A stretch of DNA of 64,000 nucleotides from Streptomyces sp. NBC_00273 (GCF_036178145.1 NZ_CP108067.1:682001-746000); one strand, 5' to 3'. Shown: positions 27,373 through 36,785, numbered from the stretch's first letter. A program made the numbers and translations. Notes: generated by a model not told the origin, from the sequence alone.

Positions 27373-28094
27373 TGGAGGGGTCTGACTACTACATACCGGC
27401 AGCGATCCTCATAGGCGCGTTCTTGCTCAAGGGCCCTGTTCTGGTCCGCCGGTGGCGCGATCCCATGGTCCGGGCCGTGTCAGGTTTGCTGTTCCTTGGA
27501 GGGGCTGGGTTCGCTCTTGCCGCGCCACCGACCATCCTTGTGGTCAACAAGGCTGCTGGAGTGCCCAACCTCTCAGCTCCGCTGGTCTATGCCACCTTGT
27601 CCGGCTTCAGTACCTGGTGCCTCGTGCTGCTGGCCTACTGGAGGGAGGGCCCCGGTGCTGCGGCACAGCGCCAGGTCCGGTGGTGGTCGTGGGTCTGTGC
27701 GGCCGTGGTGACCGCGATCGGCGCATGCTTCGCTCTTGGCGATGCGCCTGTCGAGCGGTTGCAGGATCTGGATACGTACTACGCATCCACGCCGTACATC
27801 CGCGAGATGATCACCGTGTACCTCGCGTGGCACTTCGTGGCGGCTGCCGTCATGGCGGTGACTTGCCTGAGATGGAGCAAGGATGTCGACGGGTGGCTGC
27901 GCGCCGGCCTTCGCACGCTGGTAGGAGCCTTCGCGCTCGACGCTCTTTTCGCTGTCTTGAAAGGCACTGCCGTGGGTACCCGGTGGGCTGGGGGCAATCT
28001 CGACGGCTGGAGTACCGACCTCGCGCCGGGCGTGGCGGGCGCAGGTGCCCTCTTGACTGCCATCGGCTTTCTGCTACCCCAGGGGGAGCGGATA

Positions 28095-29262
28095 CTGACC
28101 TCGGCTCATCAGGGTGAGGCCGGGTTGTCGAGGGTGAGGCCGGTGCCGGCTATGAAGCCGTCGAGGGTGTGGGGCCGGTATTGAAGGCGTTTGAGGCGGT
28201 TGCGGACAAGGGCTTCGAGGCGGTCGAGGGCCATGACGGCGAGGTTGGCGAGGCTTCGTTTGACGTGTGCCCATACCCACTCGACCGGGTTGAGATCGGG
28301 TGAGTAGGCGGGCAGCAGGAACACGGTCAGCCACTCCCGCTCGGCGACGAAGCCCTGCATCCTGCGGGAAACGTGGGTGTTGAGGCGGTCCCAGACCAGC
28401 ACGATCGGGGCCTTGACCAGCTGGTGGACTCCGTCGAGGAGTGCGATGAAGTCCTGCTCGCCCATGCTGCGACGTGCACCCTTGGCTGCCGGGTGGGTCC
28501 GCAAGCGGTGACACAGCCGGGTCCTCGAGCCTGGTCGCATCGCGATCAGGCCGGCCACCGAGAGCCGGCCCGAGCGTCGTCCGCTGACCGTCACGACCGG
28601 GGTGATCCCTCGCCGGCCCCAGGTCCGTCCCCGGGGCGGCCTGCGGGTGAAGCCGGCCTCGTCCTCGAAGCAGACATAGCCCCCGCAGGCCGCCCTCGCC
28701 CTTTTACCTCCGCCCAGGTCGCCTCCTTCCACACGGCGACGGCCTGCTCGTCGCGTTCGGCAACCCGCCGGGCGGGGACCTGCGGACTGAAGCCCAGCCG
28801 GTGCATCAAGCGCGTGGCCCCCGAGACGCTGTAGGTGATGTGGAACTTCCGGCCGATCAGCGTGGCCACCCTCGAGGCAGTCCACACCTGGTCCTCCACC
28901 CAACCGTGCGCGGCCGGCCCTTCCTCCAGATACGCGGCCAGCTTCTCCAGAGACCGCGGAGACAGACGGCAACGCGACCCGCTCGGACCACGAGAGGCCA
29001 GGGCCTGGACACCACCATCCCGCCACAGCTGGTGCCACTGGTAGGCCGACTTCACACTCACCCGCAGCCGCCCCGCAACCTCCGACGGCTTGATCTGCTG
29101 TTCAAACAGTTCCGCCGCCTGCATCCGTACTGACTCCCGACGCCGGCGCCCCGTCGAAGTCAGCCCGCCCCCATCCGCATATCTCACACACCCACGGATA
29201 CAGCCACCCGCCCACACCCGTCAGCGACTTCACACAGATTCACCCCGACGAGCTGAAGTCAG
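28095..29262 (-). mobile_element. Complete IS630-family element
   Basis: The element is 1168 bp. Its ends are imperfect inverted repeats beginning CTGAC(C/T)TC(G/A)GCTC, with 18 of 22 positions identical, and it is flanked by TA on both sides (28093-28094 and 29263-29264), the target duplication expected for IS630/Tc1-mariner transposition. It interrupts a DUF6545 membrane protein gene in the opposite orientation. Confidence 0.9.
28109..29187 (-). CDS. IS630-family transposase, in two frames
   Basis: The N-terminal part from GTG 29187 has the paired HTH region (ELFEQQIKPSEVAGRLRVSV, KSAYQWHQLWRDGGVQALAS, RKFHITYSVSGATRLMHRLG). The catalytic part follows in the -1 frame: GGYVCFEDEAGFTRRPPRGR with the first Asp, VLVWDRLNTHVSRRMQGFV with the second Asp, and LPAYSPDLNPVEWVWAHVKR with the Glu. 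The two frames meet at a run of four A residues (28702-28705, coding strand TAAAAGGG). This is either a programmed -1 slip, as used by several IS families, or a disabling mutation. Everything else, including the ends, is complete. Confidence 0.8.
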
Positions 29263-29721
29263 TAAGCGCTCTCTGGTCTGTCTGGCGAACCTACCGCTTG
29301 CTGGGCCCACTGTGGCGCCGCCTTCGTGCAGTGGCTCAACCAGAGAGCGTGCTGGGCACCCCTCAATGGTGGAGAGCTGCAGATGAGGCTCTTGTCCACA
29401 GGGAAACCGACCTGCAGGACTGGCTCCACGGGTTGGCCCCCTACTGCACGCGGACCATCATGACGGACACGATCGAACGGGCCTCTCGAACCGGGATGTC
29501 TACGCAGCATGCTTGGGCCCTCGGCGCCGCTACCATGATTCATCACGCTATCGAGTCAGCTCGGAAAGCGCAGCACAGCCACCCCACCACAACGCTGGGC
29601 ACCGGCATCGAAGCCCTGGCCCCGATCCTCGGGGCCGGCTCGCACGGCATGGCTCGTGTCGCACATCAATACAGCGTCCTCGCCCGCCACTCCACGGCCG
29701 CGTGATCAGGAAGAAGCCGAC

Positions 29722-29838
29722 ATGAATACCCTCCGGCCCTTTCACGGCCGAACGCGCCGCCGCGTCGCGACTATCACTGGCCAGTCTCAGCAGCTGCTCT
29801 CCGGCCTGCTCCGTCCTTCGGCTGGTGAGCAGCAGTGA
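29722..29838 (+). CDS. 38-codon open frame coupled to the next gene
   Basis: ATG 29722 to TGA 29838, preceded by AGGAAGAAGCC. The product, about 38 residues, is basic at the start (RPFHGRTRRRVATI) with a possible amphipathic helix (GQSQQLLSGLLRPS). The stop codon overlaps the GTG start of the next gene (GTGA), as for other joints in this operon, which argues for real translation. It may be a leader peptide for coupling or a small signal. No homologue is known to me. Confidence 0.45.
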   Translation: MNTLRPFHGRTRRRVATITGQSQQLLSGLLRPSAGEQQ

Positions 29839-31043
29839 CCACTCCTAGCGGTCTCAACTTCTACATACCAGGGGCTCTCCTCTTCCTGGTGGCATGCGCA
29901 AAGCTGCCTGCCCTTCTCCGAAACCCGCGCGACGAACTCCTTCGTTCCGTGTGGGTGTTGCTCGTGGTCTCCACCGCGGTCTTCTGGTGCTGCGCCGTAC
30001 CGTCCATCGCTGCCTTCAACCGCCTGACAGGCGTCCCCAATGCGGCAGCACCGTTGGTCTACACCCTCCTCACGGTGTTCTCCGGCTCCAACATCAGCCT
30101 CATCATCCGATGGAGCAGCGGACCGGAGGATGCCCAGAGGGCTGACCGGTGGTCCAAACGCTGTTACATCGCCACGGCCGTGGTCATCATTGCGATCAAT
30201 GTGCTCTTCCTCCTCGGCGATGCAAGCGTTGAGAGATTGCGGGACCTGGATACGTACTACGCCTCCACTCCGTTCATCCGCGAAATGATCTTGCTCTATC
30301 TCGCCGCGCACACCATCGCAGCCGTCACCATGACGATCCTGTGCTGGCGGTGGGCACGAGAGGTGCATGGAGAGCTCCGGGTCGGACTGTTGCTGATCGT
30401 CGGCGGATACCTGCTCAACTTGGCATACGACGCATTGAAGTTCGCGGCCATTGGCGCCCACTGGACGGGTCGGAACTGGGACGTTCTAAGCGTTACGTAC
30501 GCCGCTTCGCTCGCCTCGTTCTCGGCGCTTCTCATTGGGGCCGGCTTCATCCTGCCGCTGTTGTCCCAGCGTTTCATGCACTTCTGGACCCCGTGGCGCC
30601 GCTACTACCAGTTGCGCCCACTGTGGCGTGAGCTGCGCGAAGCATCCCAGCATTCCATGGGCATCGGATCCTCGGTCCGAACGCCCATAGAGATCCGACT
30701 GGTTCGGGTCGAGGCCGACATTCACGACGGCATCCTCACCGTGAGTCCGCACATCGACGCACGTATCCGTTCACAGGCTCTGCACGCCGCATCAAAGTCC
30801 TCCCGTTCCGACGACGAGGCGGCCGCCACCGCAGACGCAGCAGCGCTTGCGCACGCCGTGTCCGCGTGGAGGCAGCACCAGGCGGCTGCGACCGACCCGG
30901 AGGAACGCGTAAACGATCACAATGAAACGCTCGGCTCCGCTCATACCCCCATTGGTCTCGTTCGAATGTCCATTGCGTTGTCGTCCGACGTCGTCCAGCG
31001 ATTTCGCCACCAGGCCGCCGTCGCAGAGAGCAGTACCCAATGA
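29835..31043 (+). CDS. DUF6545 (MAB_1171c-type) integral membrane protein
   Basis: A 402-residue protein from GTG 29835. The N-terminal ~235 residues have about seven transmembrane segments (for example GALLFLVACAKLPALL, SVWVLLVVSTAVFWCCAVPS, CYIATAVVIIAINVLFLLGD, VGLLLIVGGYLLNLAYDALK, FSALLIGAGFILPLL) and the loop RDLDTYYASTPFIREMILLY, nearly identical to the disrupted copy upstream. The C-terminal domain is cytoplasmic and DUF6545-like (RRYYQLRPLWRELREASQHS, RLVRVEADIHDGIL), helical and charged. The family is annotated as a putative transporter, but the layout of a membrane bundle plus helical cytoplasmic domain would also suit a sensor. It overlaps the FAD enzyme by 4 nt. Confidence 0.85.
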   Translation: MTTPSGLNFYIPGALLFLVACAKLPALLRNPRDELLRSVWVLLVVSTAVFWCCAVPSIAAFNRLTGVPNAAAPLVYTLLTVFSGSNISLIIRWSSGPEDAQRADRWSKRCYIATAVVIIAINVLFLLGDASVERLRDLDTYYASTPFIREMILLYLAAHTIAAVTMTILCWRWAREVHGELRVGLLLIVGGYLLNLAYDALKFAAIGAHWTGRNWDVLSVTYAASLASFSALLIGAGFILPLLSQRFMHFWTPWRRYYQLRPLWRELREASQHSMGIGSSVRTPIEIRLVRVEADIHDGILTVSPHIDARIRSQALHAASKSSRSDDEAAATADAAALAHAVSAWRQHQAAATDPEERVNDHNETLGSAHTPIGLVRMSIALSSDVVQRFRHQAAVAESSTQ

Positions 31044-32470
31044 CTCACCCCCTCTCGTCAAGTGCCACTCGTGCCGTCGTGCTCGGCGGTGGTCTGTCCG
31101 GCACGCTTGCAGCCGCCGCCCTGGCTTCCCATGTGGACGAGGTATTGATCCTTGACCACGATGTACTGCCCGACGAGCCGAAGGCGCGGCGGAGGCTTCC
31201 TCACGGCGACCACGCCCACATGCTGTGGGCAGGTGGGGCCGATGCAATGGATCAGCTGCTTCCGGGCGTAATCCAGGAGTGTCTGGACGCGGGAGCACAT
31301 CGCATTCCTGTCCCCACGGGGATGGTCAGCTACGCGCCGGCCGGCTGGTTCCGTCGGAGCTGGGAGCCCACGCACTATCTCATTGGCGCCTTGCGTCAGG
31401 AGCTCGACCTGGTCGTGCGCAGGCGTGTTCTTGCTCTGCCAACAGTGTCCGTACGTTCCGGGGTCAAGGCCATCGGCCTGGTGGGCAATGCAGCGAAGGT
31501 CCGCGGGGTGCGCGTACGTAATGAGGATCAGGAGCCGGAGACGATTTCGGCGGACCTTGTTGTAGATGCGACGGGGAGGGGGTCGAAGTCTCCGATCTGG
31601 CTTGAGGAGATAGGCGGTCCTCGCATTCGCGAGATCACGGTCGATGCCGGGGTCCGCTATGCGAGCCGTCTCTACAAAGCGCCAGCAGGAGCCGATAAGG
31701 ACTGGCCCGTGATCCACATCCAGGCCGACCCGAGAGATGGCACGCCCGGCCGAGTAGCTTCGATCATTTCCGTTGGCGGCGGCCGATGGCACGTGAGCCT
31801 GTCCGGAACCCGTGGAGGTGAGCCCACAGCCCAAGAGGATCAGTTCGAGCTCTTCGCACGAAATGCACGCCACCCCCTAGTGGCCGATGTACTCGCTCGG
31901 GCGGAGCCCATCAGCAGCGTCGCCGTCTACGGCCGGACTGCCAATCGGCGTCGTTTCTACGATCGGGCACGGCTGCCAGCCGGGTTCGTGGTCCTTGGTG
32001 ATGCCGCAACCAGCCTCAACCCTGTCTACGGACACGGCATGTCAGCCTCAGCCCTGGGTGCTCTCGCCCTGCGGGCAGTTGCTGATTCGACGTCCGTTCT
32101 CTCTCCCAAGTTTGGGCTGAACGCCCAGCGCCGGATCGCCCGCCCGGCGGCAGACGCATGGTTGCTGGCAGTCGGTCAGGATCGCTTCTATCCCGGCTCC
32201 ATAGGCGCAAAGCCGAGCATCGTCGACCGAATTGCGGCCCGATACATTGGGCGTCTCACGTACACGGCAACTGACAGTGCCGTCGTGGTCAAGAGCCTGA
32301 CGGACGTGATGACGATGCAGAAGCGCGCTGGGGTGCTCTTCGGGTTGCGCGTTCTGGTGGCAGCCGCCCGGGGCCCGCGCCGGCCTGTTCTCGACGCGCC
32401 GCCGCTGACGCCCTTCGAGCTGGAAATCCTGAAGCGGGCGCCTGCCGAACGGCCAGCAGCCAAGCACTGA
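31040..32470 (+). CDS. FAD-dependent monooxygenase/oxidoreductase
   Basis: A 476-residue flavoprotein. The dinucleotide-binding motif GGGLSG is at residues 16-21 (RAVVLGGGLSGTLAAAALAS), the acidic ribose-binding end follows (VLILDHD), DLVVDATGRGSKSPIWL is the DG-type motif, and FVVLGDAATSLNPVYGHGMS is the second FAD motif (GD). This is the arrangement of class A flavin monooxygenases and geranylgeranyl-reductase-like enzymes. The substrate is unknown; a lipophilic molecule at the membrane would fit the tight coupling (ATGA overlap) with the DUF6545 membrane protein. It is the last gene of the operon. Confidence 0.85.
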   Translation: MTHPLSSSATRAVVLGGGLSGTLAAAALASHVDEVLILDHDVLPDEPKARRRLPHGDHAHMLWAGGADAMDQLLPGVIQECLDAGAHRIPVPTGMVSYAPAGWFRRSWEPTHYLIGALRQELDLVVRRRVLALPTVSVRSGVKAIGLVGNAAKVRGVRVRNEDQEPETISADLVVDATGRGSKSPIWLEEIGGPRIREITVDAGVRYASRLYKAPAGADKDWPVIHIQADPRDGTPGRVASIISVGGGRWHVSLSGTRGGEPTAQEDQFELFARNARHPLVADVLARAEPISSVAVYGRTANRRRFYDRARLPAGFVVLGDAATSLNPVYGHGMSASALGALALRAVADSTSVLSPKFGLNAQRRIARPAADAWLLAVGQDRFYPGSIGAKPSIVDRIAARYIGRLTYTATDSAVVVKSLTDVMTMQKRAGVLFGLRVLVAAARGPRRPVLDAPPLTPFELEILKRAPAERPAAKH

Positions 32471-32489
32471 TTCCGTAGTCGGCCCTTTC

Positions 32490-33260
32490 CTACAAGGGTG
32501 GTGTCGTTGACGTGGTGGATCTCGTCGCGGCCGTGGGCTTGCTTCTCCTCCACCAGGAAGCGGGCATGGTCAGTTTGTGAGTGCAGGGCGTCAAGGTGAC
32601 CACGACGTCGGTCAGGTCGAGTGGGGCGAGCATCGGCCGGAAGACGGCGATCCCGTTGGTCTTGCCGCCCACCTCGTGCTGGGCGGTGACCCGTCCGGTG
32701 CCGGTCATCGCGGCGAGCAGGTGGACCTGGGTGCCGTCAGCACGACGGGCGCCGCGCACGGTCTTGCCGTCCACGGCCAGAGAGTGACGGGGTTGCCCGG
32801 CTCGGTCCTGCCACGGCCGCGGGTGGCCGGGGCGCGGGTGACCGTGGGCGCGGGTGACCGTGGGCGCGGGGCAGCGAGCCAGGTGCCGATCGCCGTCTCC
32901 AGGCGTCGCCGTCCATGCGCTGCAGGAGCCGGCGCACGGTGGCCTCGACTGGAGGGTGGGCCCGGATGGTTCGCGACCCGGGCAGCCGAGAGCGGCGAGT
33001 ACGGCGGGTGATAAGTCAGCGGCCCACCCGTGACCGCGGCGAGGGATTTCGCACCGGCCAACACCGCGCCCGCGGCAAGCGCAGGGATGAAGGCGAGGGG
33101 ATGACGCCGCCCCTCCGCCCGTCAGGTATTCGGCACCGCTGCACTCGTGTGTGTGGGCGCGACTCTTCCGCGGCCAGAAGCCGGTGCACCTCGTCCGCAG
33201 ACAACGTCAGGGCCGGCACGTCGATAAGCCAGCGGCTCAAGGGGAAGTCGCGTTCCTGGC
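32490..33260 (-). mobile_element. ISAs1-family transposase remnant
   Basis: The minus strand shows VLAGAKSLAAVTGGPLTYHP, an N-terminal helix of ISAs1 transposases, then MRRLLQRMDGDAWRRR..., and MDGKTVRGARRADGTQVHLL, AAMTGTGRVTAQHEVGGKTN with the DGK motif carrying the first catalytic residue. The frames change several times and the C-terminal catalytic region is missing, leaving a short end EEKQAHGRDEIHHVND in another frame. Inactive relic lying immediately downstream of the FAD enzyme gene. Confidence 0.7.
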
Positions 33261-33314
33261 GGATGTCGAGGAGGCGGACGTGTTTAGCCGTGCTGTCGCG
33301 GCTCGACGGTTGAA

Positions 33315-33611
33315 TCAGCCGTTCAAGGCGTTGGACAGCAATCCTGCGACAACCAGGAAGACGACGGCCGCTGCGAGACCGACCCCTAGCATGGCTGCCA
33401 CCTTGCCGGCAGTCGGCAGCTGCGTTTTGGCAATCTTCACGTTGGCGACCATGCCCAGAGCGCCCAGCCCGCCGCCGATCGCACCGCCTATGAAGAGCAG
33501 CCCCAGCGGGAGCAAGGAGAGGACCACCTGCCACGGGGCGAGTCCGTCAAAGAGCTTCTTCTTGTTCTTGGTGAGCGGCGTAAGGGGGTCGGCCTGCGGC
33601 GACTTTGACAT
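33315..33611 (-). CDS. Small two-helix membrane protein
   Basis: A 98-residue protein starting at ATG 33611, behind GGAAGGACCAGCC. After a charged, Lys-rich N-terminus (PLTKNKKKLFDGLAPWQ), there is a first membrane segment (VVLSLLPLGLLFIGGAIGGG), a short loop (ANVKIAKTQLPTAGK), and a second (MLGVGLAAAVVFLVVAGLLS). Gly-rich helices suggest tight packing or oligomerisation. Similar proteins are common in Streptomyces and have no known function. It is monocistronic. Confidence 0.7.
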   Translation of the reverse strand: MSKSPQADPLTPLTKNKKKLFDGLAPWQVVLSLLPLGLLFIGGAIGGGLGALGMVANVKIAKTQLPTAGKVAAMLGVGLAAAVVFLVVAGLLSNALNG

Positions 33612-33844
33612 GGCTGGTCCTTCCGATGCGCCAAACGTGCGCGGTCGATTCAAAGTGGGCGGGCGCGAGATGGTGCGCCCGAGCAGAGGGTGCCCGTATG
33701 GCGTATCGCACGGGTGCTCGTGATCCTATCGACCTGATGCCGTGGGGGTATGCGTCGCGCCGGCATCCATTCGGGCACGATCTGCGCACCCCCGGCCGAT
33801 CTGGTGCTTGAACCGCCATCAATCCGGACGCAACCGTTGAACGA

Positions 33845-34010
33845 CGTCGCTCGGGCATTGCCCGCTCCAGCTTCTACTACTGGTACGTGACGACTGCGGG
33901 CCGCGGCTGCCCGCCAGGCCCCCAGGCCGCCGACGCCCGGCTCGCCACCCGGATACGGGCCGTACACCAGGAACCGGACGGACGGTACCTACGGGGCCCG
34001 CTACCACTAC
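33845..34010 (+). mobile_element. IS3-family transposase (orfB) remnant
   Basis: A short segment on the plus strand reads ARSSFYYWYVTTAG and then DARLATRIRAVHQEPDGRYL, typical of the N-terminal region of IS3-family OrfB just before the integrase core. Everything else of the element is gone. Confidence 0.55.
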
Positions 34011-34418
34011 CACGCCGCGCTCGCCCCGGTGCATCTGGAGGCCACCGAGCGCCACGTCATCCGTTCCCGCCGGTGCAGGCGCGCGCCGTGGATCGAGGAC
34101 ATCGAACTCAGCCACGACGCGCACCGCTTCGAGCTGTCCTGCCGGTGGCAGGAAGCAAGGTGGACAAGGCCGTCACGGTGGTGGAAGCCTCGATGCTCGT
34201 GCGGGAGTTCGTCGGCCAGGCGCTCGCAACTGCGCAGCCGAACGCCGTGGTGCCGGCCCCACGCACAGCATCAGATACGCCCTCCCCTGCGTGACCGCGG
34301 GAAACCGAGCGAGCCCAGGCTGAGGTCGACGGCCCCGTCCGTCGTCGGGCGGATCAGCGGCGCCACGTTCACGTCAATGGCCGACGCTGAACATCCTGGG
34401 CAAGCGGCGAGCCAGGCC
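34011..34418. other. Short protein-like fragments, not identified
   Basis: Plus-strand frames at 34030-34290 look protein-like in pieces (LEATERHVIRSRRC, IELSHDAHRFELSCRWQEA) but change frame and match no family I know. Probably another decayed gene. Confidence 0.3.
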
Positions 34419-35315
34419 CTACGCCCGGGCTCCCTCGTCTGCCTCGTAGCACGCTTCGATGAGGGCACGCAGCGCGGTCCGGGGCGGACCGCTCCGCACC
34501 GCAAGGTAGGTCTGCATGACAGGCGCCGGGTCGCTCAGGGGGCGGAACACCACGCCGGAAACGTGGAGCTGATCGGCATGCGCGGCGTAGAAGACCGTCC
34601 AGGACGGTTTGCCGTAGCCGATGGCGGCGAGGGTGTCCTGGTCGTTGGTGAAGTCCGGACCCAGGAGGGGTGTGTAGCCGGCGGCCCGGCAGGAGCGCAT
34701 CACCAGGTCGTGAAGTGCTGGGTTACGAGAGCGGGGGCAGAGCCGTAGCGGTAGTTCCGCGAGCCTGGCCAGTGCTACGGTCTCGCGCGCGGCAAGCTCG
34801 TGGCCCGCGGGTAGCGCCGCCATCAGCGCGTCCCGCCACAGCGGCAGGAACTCCAGCCCAGGGTAGGTCCGTTCACCGTGCAGCAGGGCCGCATCCAGGT
34901 CACCGGCCCGCACTTGCGCCAGACGTTCCTCGGTACTGCCGGTGACGAGTTCCAACTGGTCCTGTGCAGTACGTCGGGTGAACGCGGTGAGGACGGCGTC
35001 CAGCCAGGCACCCAGCCCGGAGCTGGTGCCGAGGCGCACCGTCGCAGCCTGCTCGGCGCGCAGTTCGTCGATGGCTTCCCGGGCGCGTACCTGGAGGGCG
35101 AGCATCTCCCTTGCGTACGGGAGGAGCCGGTTGCCGGCCTCGGTGAGTCGGACAACGCGGGTGGAGCGGGCGAACAGCTCGGTACCCAGCTCGCGTTCAA
35201 GCCGGCGGAGCTGCTGGCTGACCGCGGACTGCACGATGTGCAACCTCTCGGCGGCACGTCCGAAGTGCAGTTCTTCCGCCACGGTGAGGAAGTAGTGCAG
35301 CTGACGCAGCTCCAT
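34419..35315 (-). CDS. LysR-family transcriptional regulator
   Basis: A 298-residue LysR regulator. The N-terminal winged helix is canonical: MELRQLHYFLTVAEELHFGR, AAERLHIVQSAVSQQLRRLE, LGTELFARSTRVVRLTEAGN. The rest is the two-lobed effector domain (VRLGTSSGLGAWLDAVLTAF, PLWRDALMAALPAGHELAAR). ATG 35315 is chosen because GGAGG precedes it and the HTH begins at once. Divergent from an alpha/beta hydrolase gene with 157 bases between starts and a T-N11-A dyad near its own promoter. Confidence 0.92.
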   Translation of the reverse strand: MELRQLHYFLTVAEELHFGRAAERLHIVQSAVSQQLRRLERELGTELFARSTRVVRLTEAGNRLLPYAREMLALQVRAREAIDELRAEQAATVRLGTSSGLGAWLDAVLTAFTRRTAQDQLELVTGSTEERLAQVRAGDLDAALLHGERTYPGLEFLPLWRDALMAALPAGHELAARETVALARLAELPLRLCPRSRNPALHDLVMRSCRAAGYTPLLGPDFTNDQDTLAAIGYGKPSWTVFYAAHADQLHVSGVVFRPLSDPAPVMQTYLAVRSGPPRTALRALIEACYEADEGARA

Positions 35316-35350
35316 GGGCCTCCGGTCTCTCTGTCCACCGTGACCAGCAT

Positions 35351-35369
35351 TGATCACTGTTCGCGATCA
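35351..35369. promoter_or_regulatory. LysR-type operator candidate
   Basis: The dyad TGATCAC-TGTTC-GCGATCA has 6 of 7 complementary arm positions and contains a T-N11-A pattern. It lies 36 bases upstream of the LysR gene start and about 104 bases upstream of the hydrolase start, as in typical LysR divergent promoters. Confidence 0.55.
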
Positions 35370-35472
35370 GTGTAGGCGCGGATCGCTCATTGGCCGGCGA
35401 CGGTGATCGCGGTTCGCTGGGGGGCATCACGAACCGCTCGGCCCGCAAGGACCCACGAGGCAGAGGAGAAAC

Positions 35473-36261
35473 ATGCCCGGCTTGGACATCAACGACACCA
35501 CGCTCCACTACGAGGACGAGGGGGCCGGTCCGGCGCTGCTGTTCCTGCACGGCTGGGGCACCAGCGGCCGGACCTGGGGCGCCCAGCTGCCCCATTTCAC
35601 CCGGGACCACCGGGTCGTCACGGTCGACTGGCGGGGCTGCGGGCGGTCGGCTCGCCCTGTCCGGGGCAACACCACCGCCGGGGTGGTCAGCGACCTGGTG
35701 GCGCTGATCGGCGCGCTGCGGCTGGACCGGCCGGTGGTCATTGGCTCGTCGATCGGCGGATCCTTCGCCACTGAACTGGCTTGTCAGCGACCCGAGTTGA
35801 TTGCAGGCGTGGTCCCGGTGGGTGCGCCGGGGTACTGGCCGTCGGCGAAGGCTCAGGCAGAGCTCGTGGCCGCTCTGCGCCGCGACCGGGCCGGTACGGT
35901 CGCCGGCTGGGTGCCGGGGTGGTACGCGCCGGGCACCGCGCCCGCGCTCATCGACTGGACGGTCCGCCAGATCCTGGACTCCGGCGTCTACGTCGACGAG
36001 CACCAGGCCACCGCCAGCGGCTACGACCCCCGCCCGACACTGCCGGGGCTGCAGGTGCCGATCCACTACATCCACGGCGAGCTGGACACCGCGATCCCCC
36101 TTGAGGTGGCCCGGACCTGCGCCGCCCTCACCCCCGGAGCCGAGGTGAGCGTGATCGCCGCCGCCGCTCACATGCCACACCAGGAGCTTCCCGACCGGTT
36201 CAACACCGCGCTGCGCGCCGCGCTCGCCCGGATGGCCCAGGCCGGCCGCGCCACCGCATGA
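35473..36261 (+). CDS. Alpha/beta hydrolase
   Basis: A 262-residue alpha/beta-fold hydrolase of the haloperoxidase/3-oxoadipate enol-lactonase kind. Motifs: oxyanion HGWGTSGRTWGAQ, nucleophile region PVVIGSSIGGSFATELACQR (GSSIG, Ser nucleophile), acid HGELDTAIPLEVA (Asp) and AAAHMPHQELPDRFN (His). All catalytic residues are present. The ATG follows AGGAGAAAC. It is probably controlled by the divergent LysR regulator; the substrate is unknown. Confidence 0.9.
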   Translation: MPGLDINDTTLHYEDEGAGPALLFLHGWGTSGRTWGAQLPHFTRDHRVVTVDWRGCGRSARPVRGNTTAGVVSDLVALIGALRLDRPVVIGSSIGGSFATELACQRPELIAGVVPVGAPGYWPSAKAQAELVAALRRDRAGTVAGWVPGWYAPGTAPALIDWTVRQILDSGVYVDEHQATASGYDPRPTLPGLQVPIHYIHGELDTAIPLEVARTCAALTPGAEVSVIAAAAHMPHQELPDRFNTALRAALARMAQAGRATA

Positions 36262-36785
36262 CCCGCCCCGACGAGCCCATCGAGACCGTCCCGGTCAGGA
36301 CACGTGACTGCGACCGGATGCGGCACCACGGCGCCACCGGCGGCGCCCTCGGCGACATACTCGCTACGCCGCCGATGGTTGGGATTGAGGGGTCAGGCTG
36401 CTCGACCAGAAGTCATCCATCCGGAAGAGTTGCACGTGCTGGCCAACTGCAGTCCTCACTTCCTCGAGGGAGCCGGCGCGGCGGCCGACCGCCGTCCTGG
36501 AAGTAGACCTCGTTGAGGGCCTCGGCGGCGAGCTGGCGCAGGGTGTCGTCGCTGGCTTCCTGCTGCTGGGCGTCGACCCGCTGCGCTGCAACGGTCCGGA
36601 CCGATGTTGAGCGGAACGGTGGCAGTCATGGAGGTGGCCGGCGGGCCGCCGGCGGGCCGTCGCTGCTCACCGTACCGTCGCTCGGGGCTGCCGCAGATGG
36701 GGCCGCCATGCCTCACGGTGCGGCAGCTCGTGCTGGGGACGTTCACCAGCGACTCACCGGGGGAACGTGCACGGCGCACCACCCT
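36262..36785. other. No gene recognised
   Basis: A minus-strand piece at 36500-36600 (QQQEASDDTLRQLAAEALNE) looks like a fragment of a small helical protein; the rest has no protein-like pattern. Confidence 0.35.

Larger units (their letters stand above)
27372..29705 (+). pseudogene. DUF6545 (MAB_1171c-type) membrane protein gene split by IS630
   Basis: The 5' part, 27372-28094, encodes 241 codons with about seven membrane segments and the family loop QDLDTYYASTPYIREMITVY. The 3' part, 29265-29705, encodes the cytoplasmic DUF6545 tail (WRTYRLLGPLWRRLRAVAQP, VHRETDLQDWLHGLAPYC, GTGIEALAPILGAG) with a stop at 29703-29705. Deleting 28095-29264 joins codon ATA (28092-28094) to AGC in frame, giving an intact protein of 387 residues (LLPQGERI-SALWSVWRTY). 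The gene was therefore functional until the insertion. It is coupled to the protease gene by a 1-nt overlap. The family is proposed as a putative transporter or sensor; its role is unknown. Confidence 0.85.
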
